A stretch of 64,000 bases of DNA, from contig NZ_CP114778.1 in assembly GCF_027359395.1 (NCBI RefSeq), positions 434,001 through 498,000 of the forward strand, written 5' to 3'. The stretch comes from Prochlorococcus marinus str. MIT 1013 (GTDB lineage: Bacteria > Cyanobacteriota > Cyanobacteriia > PCC-6307 > Cyanobiaceae). The notes under the pieces were generated by a model, which had not been told where the DNA came from, did no database searches, and saw only the letters and a list, made by a program, of their open reading frames with translations. How positions within the stretch are numbered: the stretch's first letter is position 1; every line of letters begins with the position of its first letter. The position numbers and the translations under genes were made by a program. This document shows positions 8,354 to 17,415 of the stretch, one piece after another.

Positions 8354-8656
8354 ATGAACTATCAAATTTTGCTTGAAAGCTACGCTGCTGGTGAATGGAT
8401 TAATAAAGACGAAATATCATTACTAGAATTAGAACTTGATTCTCAACTAAAATCTATTAAATTTTCTCGCACTCAAGGTTGCACAGAAAAAGCACCAAAG
8501 CACATTTGCGAGGCAGCTCAAGTTTGCGAAGGTAGTAGTTGGCTCACTTGCTTTGCTTCAATACTAGATAAGGCCAATCCCCTTTCTCTTGGGAATAAAT
8601 CAAGAGGAGCAAAAGTCATTGATGCACTTCTAGATAACAATTATTTAATGAATTAA
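8354..8656 (+). CDS. Small paralogous protein (GSSW..C family)
   Basis: The 100-residue protein shares the pattern EGSSWLTCFASILDKANP with the product of 31321-31617 (DGSSWQLCCAAVLDDARP). Both begin with a helical acidic half (about 45 residues) and end with a short basic helix. Soluble, function unknown. Confidence 0.7.
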   Translation: MNYQILLESYAAGEWINKDEISLLELELDSQLKSIKFSRTQGCTEKAPKHICEAAQVCEGSSWLTCFASILDKANPLSLGNKSRGAKVIDALLDNNYLMN

Positions 8657-8715
8657 AATAGTAAAAACAATTATCAATTCATTATTAATAGACAAATTAT
8701 TATTAAACAAATCCA

Positions 8716-8928
8716 ATGAGCAATAGTGAAAGTCGTGAAGAAAGGAGAAAACGTTTTAAAAATCTCTCAAGTGCAGAAAGAAAAATGTTGATTAGAAAGA
8801 AACTAGAATTGCAAGGTTTAACAGAGGGAAGCGGTGTGAGGGGAAAGGATCAATCTTCTTACGACAAAGGAGAAATGATAGATTTAATTCTATTAACAAG
8901 ATGTTTTCAAAAGAATAAATTTCAATAA
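8716..8928 (+). CDS. Small basic helical protein
   Basis: A 70-residue, highly charged protein (REERRKRFKNLSSAERKMLI) is probably an alpha-helical bundle or coiled coil. No motif or family is recognised; it sits in line with the preceding micro-genes. Confidence 0.55.
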   Translation: MSNSESREERRKRFKNLSSAERKMLIRKKLELQGLTEGSGVRGKDQSSYDKGEMIDLILLTRCFQKNKFQ

Positions 8929-8979
8929 CTCATCCAACCAAAATTTGTTTTACAAAGTTAGTCCCTGCAAAATGAGCAT

Positions 8980-9183
8980 ATGAATAAACCTATTAAAAAA
9001 AAGAAAATTACCTTTGCAAGGTTTGCTGTTCGTACTCTTGCTATTTCTGCAAGCACCCTCGCTCTATTTGATTTTCTAAAAGGAGACTATCAAGCTGGAG
9101 GGCTTCTAGCACTTGGATGGTTAACCATCGTGATCGGGGAAAAAAGGATGTTTAATGGGGAAAAGCCAAATGAAGAAACCTAA
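8980..9183 (+). CDS. Small two-helix membrane protein
   Basis: A 67-residue protein starts with a basic stretch (MNKPIKKKKITFARF), followed by two hydrophobic segments around a short polar loop (FLKGDYQAG). The positive-inside signal suggests both ends are cytoplasmic. No family is recognised. Confidence 0.55.
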   Translation: MNKPIKKKKITFARFAVRTLAISASTLALFDFLKGDYQAGGLLALGWLTIVIGEKRMFNGEKPNEET

Positions 9184-9320
9184 GAAAATTTCCAACTGTT
9201 AACTATCAATAAATAGATCTATAAAATTGATTCAGCTTTTATTCTCTATGCCACCATAAAAGAGGTAACAGTATATAAGACTTTAAATATTGAGGCATTT
9301 TATTCCACCCCATTAGTTCT

Positions 9321-9581
9321 ATGAGTGAGACAAAGAAAAATAAGAGCTTCAATCTGACAGAAATGAAGTTCAAGTTTAATGATCTATTTACTGGAATTGC
9401 GTTGCTGTTGTGTGCATTTTTATGTGCGTTTAGCCTTGCACTAATTGCAATAAGGCTAGGGCCAATAGCTAAATGGGCTAATTATCAGACTATTTGTGTT
9501 GAACAAGAAAGTTTAAAATCTCCAATCGAATGGGCGGTGCGTAAGTGCAATGGAAGGTCAAAAGTTTATCAAGTGAAGTGA
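9321..9581 (+). CDS. Membrane protein with C-terminal RKCNGRS motif
   Basis: The 86-residue protein has one long hydrophobic helix (about residues 23-48) and a C-terminal domain with two Cys (TICVEQES and VRKCNGRSK). The 73-residue product of 39502-39723 has the same ending pattern (ACIGQTS then VQRCNGRN), so the two are likely paralogs. Function is unknown. Confidence 0.65.
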   Translation: MSETKKNKSFNLTEMKFKFNDLFTGIALLLCAFLCAFSLALIAIRLGPIAKWANYQTICVEQESLKSPIEWAVRKCNGRSKVYQVK

Positions 9582-9672
9582 AGGCAACTCAATTAAAGTT
9601 GCGTTGAGGCTTTTTACTATTCAGAAGATAACGTTTTTCGTAAGAACCAATAACACCAAATCAATAGTTTGT

Positions 9673-10260
9673 TCAGAGCCAAAACAATAGAAATCCTGCC
9701 AAAAGTCCAGACATATGACCTAACAAACTAATTCCAGGTAAGAATGACCAAATAATTCCAATACCTGTAAGCACAGAAATAGATTTAAGTAATCTTGGAT
9801 CTTTCTTTAGGTGACATCCAATGAACAAAAATCTTTTCTTTCCATAAATTGTAGTCATTAGAATAAATGCGTCGATACCAAATAAAACACCACTAAAGCC
9901 AATGGCTAGAGACATAGGATTTCTATAAATTAAAATATCTACGCACCAACAAATGAACGCTTGGAGAGGCATTATCAATACAATAAAAGCCAGAAAGAAA
10001 TAGTCACTTTGAAGGTTTAAAGATTTAAGAAAATATCTAGCTACGATGATTCCAGAGATATTTGCCAATAAATGATTAACATCACCATGAAAAAAATGGG
10101 ATGTAATAATCCTGTATGGCTCATAAAACAAACGTCCAGACCAATAAGCAATGGAAGCCTTATCAATTATTCCAAAGAAATCTGTTGCAAAGAAGAAAAT
10201 AGTGCAAGCCAAAAAGGGGACAAAATATTGCCAATCATCTTTTGAAATCTTCTCAAGCAT
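9673..10260 (-). CDS. Rhomboid-family intramembrane serine protease
   Basis: The 195-residue protein has about six transmembrane helices and the rhomboid signatures HFFHGDVNHLLANISG (residues 55-70), GFSG with catalytic S123, and LLGHMSG with catalytic H182. Rhomboids cleave membrane proteins within or near the bilayer; the substrate here is unknown. It is a single gene, convergent with the plus-strand micro-gene run. Confidence 0.88.
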   Translation of the reverse strand: MLEKISKDDWQYFVPFLACTIFFFATDFFGIIDKASIAYWSGRLFYEPYRIITSHFFHGDVNHLLANISGIIVARYFLKSLNLQSDYFFLAFIVLIMPLQAFICWCVDILIYRNPMSLAIGFSGVLFGIDAFILMTTIYGKKRFLFIGCHLKKDPRLLKSISVLTGIGIIWSFLPGISLLGHMSGLLAGFLLFWL

Positions 10261-10433
10261 TCGTAAATAGATTTACCAATAATCCAATCGTACTTCGTGA
10301 ATATGATCTATTGAAAAACGAATAGGGCTAATTCTTTAACTATGTGAATAAGCTAAAATATTTACCTATCAAGAACATCCCCCATAAAGAAAAGGACCAA
10401 GGCCTAAGGTGAACAAATCTATTATTGATATAA

Positions 10434-10760
10434 ATGAAAATTGATGTAAAAAAGAGACTAAATCTCAATAGTTATGAATGGTGGAGAAACCACCGAAGGT
10501 TTGTAACCCTTGGATTATTTCTTGCGATTTTTGCAGGGTATGTCAGAGGTCCTTCAGCGAAAGACTTCAAAGTGAATGATATTTGCGGACGTCTAAGCGC
10601 TGATTTAATTACAGGGGAAAGGGCTGCAAGAGAATTGAAATTAGGAAAGAAAAGAATCGATGGACTAGAAGGAGAGAAAGCTGATATTACTAATCACTAC
10701 TACCATGCCAAGTACTACTGCCAAGGCTACACAAAAGGCAATGTAGGATTGGGATACTAA
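10434..10760 (+). CDS. Membrane-anchored two-cysteine protein
   Basis: The 108-residue protein has a short basic N-terminus, one helix (about residues 24-38), then FKVNDICGRLSADLITGERA and a second Cys in KYYCQGY. The Cys-helix-Cys plan resembles the exported proteins at 29933, 32503 and 47514 and more loosely 15869. Function is unknown; a disulfide between the two Cys outside the membrane is plausible. Confidence 0.65.
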   Translation: MKIDVKKRLNLNSYEWWRNHRRFVTLGLFLAIFAGYVRGPSAKDFKVNDICGRLSADLITGERAARELKLGKKRIDGLEGEKADITNHYYHAKYYCQGYTKGNVGLGY

Positions 10761-10778
10761 TGACATCTTTACTAAAAT

Positions 10779-10831
10779 AGCCAGAGAAAAGCATTGCACT
10801 TTTCAGGCCGCTTTAACGGATCTGGCTTTTT
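10779..10831 (+). terminator. Probable rho-independent terminator
   Basis: AGCCAGA (10779-10785) can pair with TCTGGCT (10821-10827), enclosing a smaller GAAAAG/CTTTTC hairpin, and is followed by five T. It lies between two convergent genes. Confidence 0.5.
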
Positions 10832-10833
10832 GA

Positions 10834-11451
10834 CTAAGCTTTTACAGCTTTAAGACTAACTTTTCTTGCACGCTTCGCAGGTCTTCCTGCTACAGCCTTA
10901 GATGCTCTCTTTGAAACTGAGTTTGCGCTTGAAGTTGCTTTTTTAGCTTGAGCAGAAGCTACTTTCTTAACTGCTGTTTTAACTTTAGAAGTCTTAACTT
11001 TAGCTTTTGCAGCGCTCATGGCTGGAGCAGCTTTAGTTACTGCTTTCTTTGCAATTACTTTTTTAGCAGCAGTTTTTTTGATAGCGGCCTTTTTAGAGAC
11101 AGTTTTCTTGACAGCAGCCTTTTTAGCTGAGGGTTTTGCTGAAACTTTTTTAGAACTCGTAGTCTTACGAGTACGGTGAGAGAGAATCAAAGCCCACTCA
11201 TCAGCACTAACATTTGCAGGCTTATTACCATGGATCTCAGAAACTTTTGCAGCTTTCTCAATATCCTTTATTAAGTTTTTCCAAGAAGCAGCATAACGCT
11301 TATCAGATTGTGACTTAGCACCGCTCTCTACAAGAGTTTCAACAACTTGTGATGCTGTTACTTTTTTTCTTCTTCGGTTAAAAATTTCCTTTTGAAGGGT
11401 AGCGATCATGGCTTCGCCTTTAGCGCTAACTTTGATACTTAATTGAGACAT
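10834..11451 (-). CDS. Lysine/alanine-rich histone-H1-like protein
   Basis: The 205-residue protein has an N-terminal domain of about 95 residues (MSQLSIKVSAKGEAMIATLQ..., with NRRRKKVTASQVVETLVESG) and a C-terminal tail of about 105 residues made of AKK/TAKK/VSKKA repeats. Such tails resemble eukaryotic histone H1 and bacterial HU/Hc1-like tails, so DNA binding is likely. It is the complete paralog of the partial gene at 1-426, and the upstream block is also shared. Confidence 0.85.
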   Translation of the reverse strand: MSQLSIKVSAKGEAMIATLQKEIFNRRRKKVTASQVVETLVESGAKSQSDKRYAASWKNLIKDIEKAAKVSEIHGNKPANVSADEWALILSHRTRKTTSSKKVSAKPSAKKAAVKKTVSKKAAIKKTAAKKVIAKKAVTKAAPAMSAAKAKVKTSKVKTAVKKVASAQAKKATSSANSVSKRASKAVAGRPAKRARKVSLKAVKA

Positions 11452-11475
11452 TGAATTGAGAATTACCTATATACA

Positions 11476-11497
11476 ACATCTAGCACATTGTGGGTAT
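11476..11497 (-). promoter_or_regulatory. Promoter-like block of the histone-H1-like gene
   Basis: This 22-base block aligns with 450-471 upstream of the paralog at nearly the same distance from the ATG (25 against 24 bases). It includes TGTGCTAGAT on the minus strand, an extended -10-like sequence. Confidence 0.4.
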
Positions 11498-11511
11498 CCA
11501 AAACGAACAAT

Positions 11512-11535
11512 CTATTTACATGTAGATGTAAATAG
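11512..11535. promoter_or_regulatory. Perfect inverted repeat, possible operator
   Basis: CTATTTACA and TGTAAATAG form a perfect 9-bp inverted repeat around a 6-base spacer. It sits about 60 bases upstream of the histone-H1-like ATG and could be an operator or a hairpin. There is no T-tract, so a terminator is unlikely. It was not found upstream of the paralog. Confidence 0.4.
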
Positions 11536-12033
11536 CATTTTCATCTTATAAATTTACATAAAATAGAATTCATTTAAAGACATAAGGAGCGCAAAAATAA
11601 AGTTATAGGCTTGTTTAGAAAATAGATCGGTTAAGTCTCACTTAAGGAGAAAATGACTATCAAGAAGGAATTAAAGTTTTATTGATTTTCTAAAAAGTAA
11701 GCAAAAATCGCTATAAAACACAAAAAACATAAATTCGAGCAACAACCTAGCTATCTATAGAAAATGTTCTTTCTAATTTTGCTTTTATTTGCTTTAAGGA
11801 CGGTTCTGAGACCTTGAGAATTTTTTTATAGAAGCCAAAAAGTTTAAGACACGCCAAGGGAACAAATATTGTCAGTAGTAAGGTTTTAGTTGTAATCATA
11901 TAAATGTTATAAGCCAAATCGATTAGAAACGCTCAAATATTACTTGGTAAACCTATATGTATATAAAGTCAAGGTCTTTAGAAAATTTTAGTTAAGGTCA
12001 AGGTGTTAAGTACGAATTAACCAATTCAATAAC
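11536..12033. other. Intergenic, no gene seen
   Basis: About 500 AT-rich bases without a coding-like frame on either strand. It presumably contains the promoter of the gene at 12034. Confidence 0.4.
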
Positions 12034-12795
12034 ATGCAGGACAGGAAGGATCTCAAAGCCCTTATTTACCAGGTAGCAGCAGCAACAGATAGAGGTCAAA
12101 GGATGAACGCGATGATTGCTCCTATGTACCAAAATAAATTAGTTGAGATGAATAAACTAGTTGAAGATCTACTACCCCTATCAGATGAAATATCTCAGGA
12201 TTCTATTGAAGGTGAATGGGAGCTTATTTACTCATCAGTTGAATTATTTAGGAGCTCTCCATTTTTTTTAGCCATAGAAAAGGCTCTAAACGACAAATCA
12301 AAAAGCGATTTATTTTTCAAGCTTCATCTTTTACAAGTTGGATCATTTGGTTTATCAACAGTAGGAAGAATCGGTCAATATCTCAATTTTAATAAAGGAG
12401 AAATGATCTCCTCCTTTGATACCACTATCTTTGGACTTACAACCATCCCAATCCTTGGTTGGTTCAAGCTTTTACCTACCTTTGGTGGTCGAGTCATAAC
12501 GCTGGCCAAAAGGCTTCAACTAAAAGACAACATTCTTTCAATGGAGTTAGAGAAGACTAAAGTATCAGAGGTGGAAGGACTGGGAAAAATTCCTTTTTTA
12601 GACAGTATTCTCATGGAAAGGTGGTATCCAGTTAAAACCGTATGGAAACTTCTTCCATGGAACAAAGAAAATCCAAATTGTGAGATTAGAGTGATCTATG
12701 TTGACGAAGATTTAAGAATCATTAGAGATATGCACGGAGCATTATTTGTTTACATACGTCCATCAATTCCTCTTCTTGACCAAACAAAAAATTAA
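12034..12795 (+). CDS. PAP/fibrillin (plastid-lipid-associated) family protein
   Basis: The 253-residue protein shows the family's landmarks: an N-terminal helix LKALIYQVAAATDRGQ, IEGEWELIYSSVELFRSSPFF near residues 58-78, and the terminal DEDLRIIRDMHGALFVYIRP. Cyanobacterial fibrillins associate with thylakoids and bind lipids or carotenoids. It lies about 95 bases upstream of a carotenoid-isomerase-like oxidoreductase on the same strand, which fits a shared role in pigment or membrane lipids. Confidence 0.85.
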   Translation: MQDRKDLKALIYQVAAATDRGQRMNAMIAPMYQNKLVEMNKLVEDLLPLSDEISQDSIEGEWELIYSSVELFRSSPFFLAIEKALNDKSKSDLFFKLHLLQVGSFGLSTVGRIGQYLNFNKGEMISSFDTTIFGLTTIPILGWFKLLPTFGGRVITLAKRLQLKDNILSMELEKTKVSEVEGLGKIPFLDSILMERWYPVKTVWKLLPWNKENPNCEIRVIYVDEDLRIIRDMHGALFVYIRPSIPLLDQTKN

Positions 12796-12890
12796 GTAAA
12801 TTCCCTTCTTAAAACTTACTTCATTGAAGCAGTTCTGAAGAATTTGTAGTAGAAATTCTAAAGAAGAAAAATTCCTTTAAAAAAAAATAA

Positions 12891-14420
12891 ATGAAAAATC
12901 CAGAAGTAATAGTAATTGGAAGTGGTATAGGAGGATTATGTTGCGGAGGCTTGCTAGCAAAAGCTGGCAAAAAAGTCTTAATTCTTGAGGCTCACTCAAA
13001 ACCTGGAGGAGCCGCTCATGGCTTTCAGAAAAATGGATATACATTTGAATCTGGACCATCTCTTTGGAGTGGAATAGGTACTTGGCCTACGACAAATCCT
13101 TTAGGTCAAGTCCTAAAGGCTCTTAACCAAAAAGTTGAATTAATTAAATATCAGGATTGGAATGTTCAAATTCCTGAAGGCGACTACACGATTGGAGTTG
13201 GAGATAGAAGATTCCTTGATCAGATCAATTCAATTAGCGGAAATGATGCCATTAAAGAATGGGAACATTTTATTCAAGTGATTAAACCGATTGGTGCAGC
13301 AGCTAATGCAATTCCCCTAATAGCGCTAAATCAAAGCAATGAAACTATTTTTCAGCTCTTAAGACGTAGTAAAACACTCCTCTCTCACTTGAAATCTTTT
13401 AAATACCTAAGAGGTGCTTTTGGAAATTTAGTTGATGAACATCTTAAAGATCCATTTTTACGAAATTGGGTTGATTTACTTTCCTTTCTAATAAGCGGTT
13501 TATCGAAAGACGAAACGAATGCAGCTGCGATGGCAACCCTTTTTGATGATTGGTTTAAACCAGATGCCTACCTGGAATATCCAAAGGGAGGAAGTGAATC
13601 TATCGTTAAAGCTCTATTAAATGGAATTTACTCATTTGGAGGAAAGCTCCAACTTAATTCAAAAGTTAGTCAGATAATTATAAAAAGGAATAAAGCAATT
13701 GGAATTGAGTTAAAAAATGGTGAGAAAATCTTTGCAGATCATATTGTTAGCAATGTAGATATTTGGAACACCCTTGATTTAATACCAAAAGATATATCTC
13801 AAAAATGGAGAGAAGAAATGTCGATGACTCCAAAATGCAAGTCATTTCTTCATCTACATCTTGGGTTTAATGCAGAAGGACTAGAAAATATTCCACTCCA
13901 TTCAATATGGGTTGATGATTGGGCTAAAGGTATTACTGCCGAAAGAAATGTAGTAGTTCTCTCTATTCCATCTGCCTTGGATCCAACAATGTCTCCCCAC
14001 AACAAACATATCCTTCACGGATATACACCTGCTAATGAGCCATGGGAAATATGGGAAAATCTTAAAATAGGTACTAACGAATATGAAAAAACAAAAGAGG
14101 AGCGATGCTCAGTATTCTGGAAACCTATAAAAAAACTAATCCCTGATATTCACGAAAGAATCGAAATAAAAATGCTAGGAACACCACTTACTCATCAAAG
14201 ATTTTTAAATACAAAGAATGGAACATATGGTCCAGCCTTGTCGGCAGCAGAAGGGCTTTTCCCAGGGAATAAAACTCCAATTAAAAATTTTTTAATGTGC
14301 GGTTCAAGTACATTCCCAGGGATCGGCATTCCACCTGTGGCAGCCAGTGGTGCTCAGGCCGCTAATACAATTCTGGGCTCCAAATTCCAAAAGAATTTAA
14401 TTGAAGAACTAGGAATATAA
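12891..14420 (+). CDS. FAD-dependent oxidoreductase, carotenoid isomerase/phytoene desaturase-like
   Basis: The 509-residue protein opens with a Rossmann dinucleotide fold (VIVIGSGIGGL, GxGxxG at residues 10-15; then ILEAHSKPGGAAHGF) and ends with a typical FAD-binding stretch MCGSSTFPGIGIPPVAASGAQAA. The overall plan matches the CrtH/CRTISO and phytoene-desaturase group, which act on carotenoids or related isoprenoids in the membrane. The exact substrate cannot be told from sequence. It probably forms a transcription unit with the fibrillin gene. Confidence 0.85.
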   Translation: MKNPEVIVIGSGIGGLCCGGLLAKAGKKVLILEAHSKPGGAAHGFQKNGYTFESGPSLWSGIGTWPTTNPLGQVLKALNQKVELIKYQDWNVQIPEGDYTIGVGDRRFLDQINSISGNDAIKEWEHFIQVIKPIGAAANAIPLIALNQSNETIFQLLRRSKTLLSHLKSFKYLRGAFGNLVDEHLKDPFLRNWVDLLSFLISGLSKDETNAAAMATLFDDWFKPDAYLEYPKGGSESIVKALLNGIYSFGGKLQLNSKVSQIIIKRNKAIGIELKNGEKIFADHIVSNVDIWNTLDLIPKDISQKWREEMSMTPKCKSFLHLHLGFNAEGLENIPLHSIWVDDWAKGITAERNVVVLSIPSALDPTMSPHNKHILHGYTPANEPWEIWENLKIGTNEYEKTKEERCSVFWKPIKKLIPDIHERIEIKMLGTPLTHQRFLNTKNGTYGPALSAAEGLFPGNKTPIKNFLMCGSSTFPGIGIPPVAASGAQAANTILGSKFQKNLIEELGI

Positions 14421-14443
14421 GAGCGCTTATTTTTGATTGACAA

Positions 14444-14674
14444 TTATTTAATATCAATAGTCCAACGTCTTTGCCCCATTCGATCTGATTCTGAATAACA
14501 ATGTGCAATCAAATCTCCATTTCTTCTCCTAACTGAACATTCTAGGCCGTCCTCCGTTTTGAAGAAAGCAGAAGTAGCTGGTGAGACGTCACTTGAGAGC
14601 GAAGAACCCAGATTATTTAAAATCAAAGACCAAATTAAATCTTCATTAGCATCTTTGCTAGCTGTGAATTGCAT
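14444..14674 (-). CDS. Small hypothetical protein
   Basis: A 76-residue soluble protein with a beta-rich C-terminus (GLECSVRRRNGDLIAHCYSES). It overlaps the end-to-start junction with the upstream gene 14658-14882 by 17 bases, so the two are probably co-translated. No family is recognised. Confidence 0.6.
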   Translation of the reverse strand: MQFTASKDANEDLIWSLILNNLGSSLSSDVSPATSAFFKTEDGLECSVRRRNGDLIAHCYSESDRMGQRRWTIDIK

Positions 14675-14882
14675 TTTCTGACGACTCCTTTGTATTGGAG
14701 GCTGAATCTGAATTCAAGATATCAGTGCCAGGAATACCCTTTGCAACGGAACCTATTAGAGTTGTATGAGAGGCAGGATCTTTCTTTAAAGTAGTAACTC
14801 CAAGATCATTTTTAGATATCAATATAAAAATAATGATCCCTACAAATGTCAAGATAATTCCTAAAGCTAATGATGAGTCCAT
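14658..14882 (-). CDS. Small membrane protein
   Basis: A 74-residue protein has one N-terminal transmembrane helix (about residues 4-24) and a Ser/Thr-rich soluble tail. It is translated just ahead of 14444-14674 with an overlap. No family is recognised. Confidence 0.55.
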   Translation of the reverse strand: MDSSLALGIILTFVGIIIFILISKNDLGVTTLKKDPASHTTLIGSVAKGIPGTDILNSDSASNTKESSENAIHS

Positions 14883-15107
14883 ACTAAAAATTTATGTAAT
14901 GATAAATTAATATAAAAATAAAAAGCTATATCCTTAAAGGAACGAATGTATGTCGGTATTAATGCAACTATCATTTATGAATTGACTATTTCAAAGTAAA
15001 AATAATCACAAAAAAAGATTATGTATAAAATGAACTTAAATTTAGTAAAAGTTAAAAGCCGCATATTTATACATTGTTAGATAATCCATCAGGTTTGCAT
15101 TTGATAA

Positions 15108-15401
15108 ATGTCAGAAGATAGTATGAATTCTAGTAATCCTGAAACAGCAGAGCATCATTGGTTCCCATTCTTGAGATATAAAAAAGAATGTGAATCTACA
15201 GGGAAAGAAGTCAGTGTTAATGAATGGATGAGGGCGACTGGACAGCTTGATGAAAAGATTGCACATGAACAATCAGTAGCATCAGCAGCAAAAATCGCGG
15301 CGGAAAAAGATGCTGATGCAAAGAGAGCAATCGAGAAAGAAGCTTTAGAAAAAAAGGCTCTACTGAAAATAGATAAAATCAAGACAAACAAAAATATCTA
15401 A
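15108..15401 (+). CDS. Small protein with Ala/Lys-rich coiled-coil tail
   Basis: The 97-residue protein has a Trp-containing N-terminal half (HHWFPFLRYKKECESTGKEV) and a helical tail rich in Ala, Lys and Glu (residues 60-90). Soluble; function unknown. Confidence 0.6.
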   Translation: MSEDSMNSSNPETAEHHWFPFLRYKKECESTGKEVSVNEWMRATGQLDEKIAHEQSVASAAKIAAEKDADAKRAIEKEALEKKALLKIDKIKTNKNI

Positions 15402-15543
15402 AGTAAAGTTGAATCAAATAAGATGAAAAGTAAATAGTTTAGATAAACATAACCATTAAAAAGGCACGAATCTTACAACCTTTTAATAATTTGAGCTTTA
15501 AGAAAGATCTAACCGATAATAGTAATAATCGAACTTAAATTCA

Positions 15544-15684
15544 ATGACCTTTGCATTATTAGCTACCGAACTTGGTGTGAGTTCATTGACTATCAATCTA
15601 GTCCTCGTTACGTCTATAGTCGTTTTATTAGGATTACCAACTTTTTTTCTTCTTAAATCTGGTCAAGGCAAATCAGCATTTTAA
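15544..15684 (+). CDS. Single-helix membrane micro-protein
   Basis: A 46-residue peptide MTFALLATELGVSSLTINLV... has one transmembrane helix and a short polar tail (SGQGKSAF). Size and plan resemble photosystem or cytochrome b6f small subunits, but no specific subunit is matched. The product of 56385-56555 has a similar plan. Confidence 0.5.
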   Translation: MTFALLATELGVSSLTINLVLVTSIVVLLGLPTFFLLKSGQGKSAF

Positions 15685-15868
15685 AATCTACAAAACTAGT
15701 TGATTTGTAATACATATAGACATTTTTTTTTCTAACAAAGATGACTATAGAATTTCATTCTCTGTAGTAAATGAAAAAAGAGGACGAGCTTTATAGATTT
15801 CGTATTTACATATCCAAGATTTGCCACCTTAGGAGGCATGCTAGATAATATATAAAAAAACATATCTA

Positions 15869-16132
15869 ATGAATAACTCGCTCAACAAAGCTTTTACAGG
15901 AGTAATAGCTCTAGCTCTGATAGTTATAGCTGTAGGCCGTATCCCCTTTTCTAGAGAAAAAGAGCTCTCAAATTTATGCAGAGAATACTACACAATGTAC
16001 CTTAATCAGAATGACTACTCACTAAAAGAAAAAAACACAAAAATCAAAGTGATTGCAAAAAAAACAGGTCTTAAAGCTGAGACAAATAATGTTGGTAATT
16101 TTTGTAATTCGTTCTATTTCAACCAAAGATAG
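15869..16132 (+). CDS. Membrane-anchored two-cysteine small protein
   Basis: The 87-residue protein has an N-terminal helix (VIALALIVIAVG), then LSNLCREYYTMYL and a C-terminal NFCNSFYF. The spacing of an early Cys and a late FC places it loosely with the two-Cys exported proteins at 29933, 32503, 47514 and 10434. Function is unknown. Confidence 0.6.
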   Translation: MNNSLNKAFTGVIALALIVIAVGRIPFSREKELSNLCREYYTMYLNQNDYSLKEKNTKIKVIAKKTGLKAETNNVGNFCNSFYFNQR

Positions 16133-16266
16133 ATTTAAATAAAAAAATAGAAAAGTTTTCTGAAAACATTTATTCAATTTCTAATAGGAACAAATACGTC
16201 CGTAATTATATCGATAGATTTAATATCAATTTAGTAGTTAAATAAGGTTATTAACGAGGAAAAATC

Positions 16267-16440
16267 ATGAAGAAAGAAACTTCATCAAATCTCCTTGAAA
16301 AAATTGATGTCGCTAAAGAAAGAATCAAGGAATTAGAAACAATGATTAATCATTGGGAAGATATCCAAGTTGAAGGCTTTTGGGATGCTGAATGCTCTAT
16401 GAATCCATCATCTCCAGCTTGCCTTCTCTTTAATAATTGA
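16267..16440 (+). CDS. Small helical protein with FWxxEC...PxxxxC tail
   Basis: A 57-residue protein preceded by a good Shine-Dalgarno (GAGG). A charged helix (about residues 8-30) is followed by EGFWDAECSMNPSSPACLLF. The ending resembles that of 40668-40832 (EFWEKECSNHPTASTCKVY), so the two may be related. Confidence 0.6.
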   Translation: MKKETSSNLLEKIDVAKERIKELETMINHWEDIQVEGFWDAECSMNPSSPACLLFNN

Positions 16441-16654
16441 CCTTCAATAGGTAAAACAGTAAGCCAACTCAAGCAAATCATCTCAGATTAAAAGCTACTC
16501 TAATATCCTTATTTGTGATTAAAAATTAACTCATAGACCAAAAGAATTACTTAATAAGACGCAAATATATTTTTCATTAACTGGTGAAATCTACATTCTT
16601 AAACTCGTGATTCACAAAAAAATTTTATAGAGTTAAAAAAATTGTAGATAAAAA

Positions 16655-17215
16655 ATGACGGAGCTATCAAAAGTCGTGTCATCCAGTGACTTTGATGATT
16701 GGTTTCCTTTGAACGACACTGTTATGGGAGGCTCAAGTAAGGCAGTTTGTAGATCTTCCTCAAAAGGCCTCTCCCTGGAAGGTGTTGTAGTTGAGGAAAA
16801 GGGAGGTTTTGTTAGTTGCAAATCTCAAATATTTTCACCTGTTCTAAATTTATCAAATTATCAAGGTTTTGAATTAAAAATTGAAGGTAAAGGTCGAACT
16901 TTAAAATTTGGAGTGTCATGTAAATATGGAATTTTTGGATTAAGAGAATTTTTCTTAGACAAATCACCTGGTGGACTCAGATGGGTAGCAGAAATAGAAA
17001 CAAAAAGATTTGGGACAACAACTATTAAAGTACCTTTTAAAAGCCTTGAACCAACTGTTCTAGCAAAAAAAATCTCTTTGCCAATTACATTTAAATCAGA
17101 ATCAATAACTCAATTTCAATTACTACATTCCAAATTTGGTAAACCAGGAGAATTGAATCCTGGCTTTAAGCCTGGCAAAATAAATTTTATATTACAATCG
17201 ATTAGTGTCTATTAG
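16655..17215 (+). CDS. CIA30-family protein (complex I intermediate-associated protein 30)
   Basis: The 186-residue protein contains the family's DDWFPLNDTVMGGSSKAVC at residues 14-32 and a GGFVSCKSQI strand, with a jelly-roll-type beta pattern. CIA30 homologs assist assembly of respiratory or NDH complexes in other systems; in cyanobacteria the role is not settled. Single gene upstream of the GH57 gene. Confidence 0.85.
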   Translation: MTELSKVVSSSDFDDWFPLNDTVMGGSSKAVCRSSSKGLSLEGVVVEEKGGFVSCKSQIFSPVLNLSNYQGFELKIEGKGRTLKFGVSCKYGIFGLREFFLDKSPGGLRWVAEIETKRFGTTTIKVPFKSLEPTVLAKKISLPITFKSESITQFQLLHSKFGKPGELNPGFKPGKINFILQSISVY

Positions 17216-17415
17216 CACAATAAGAAAAATAAATGTATTTATATTTTTCTGATTTCATAGTTAATAAAAATACAATGAATAGTAAAAGTATTTCTCAAAG
17301 GAATGAGCCGAATAACAAATTAAATCTATGAAAAACATTTTTTATTGTATATACTCTAATTAATTCAGAAAATGTCCTTTCAATGCGACAGCTTTAAATA
17401 TATAACCCCAAAAAA

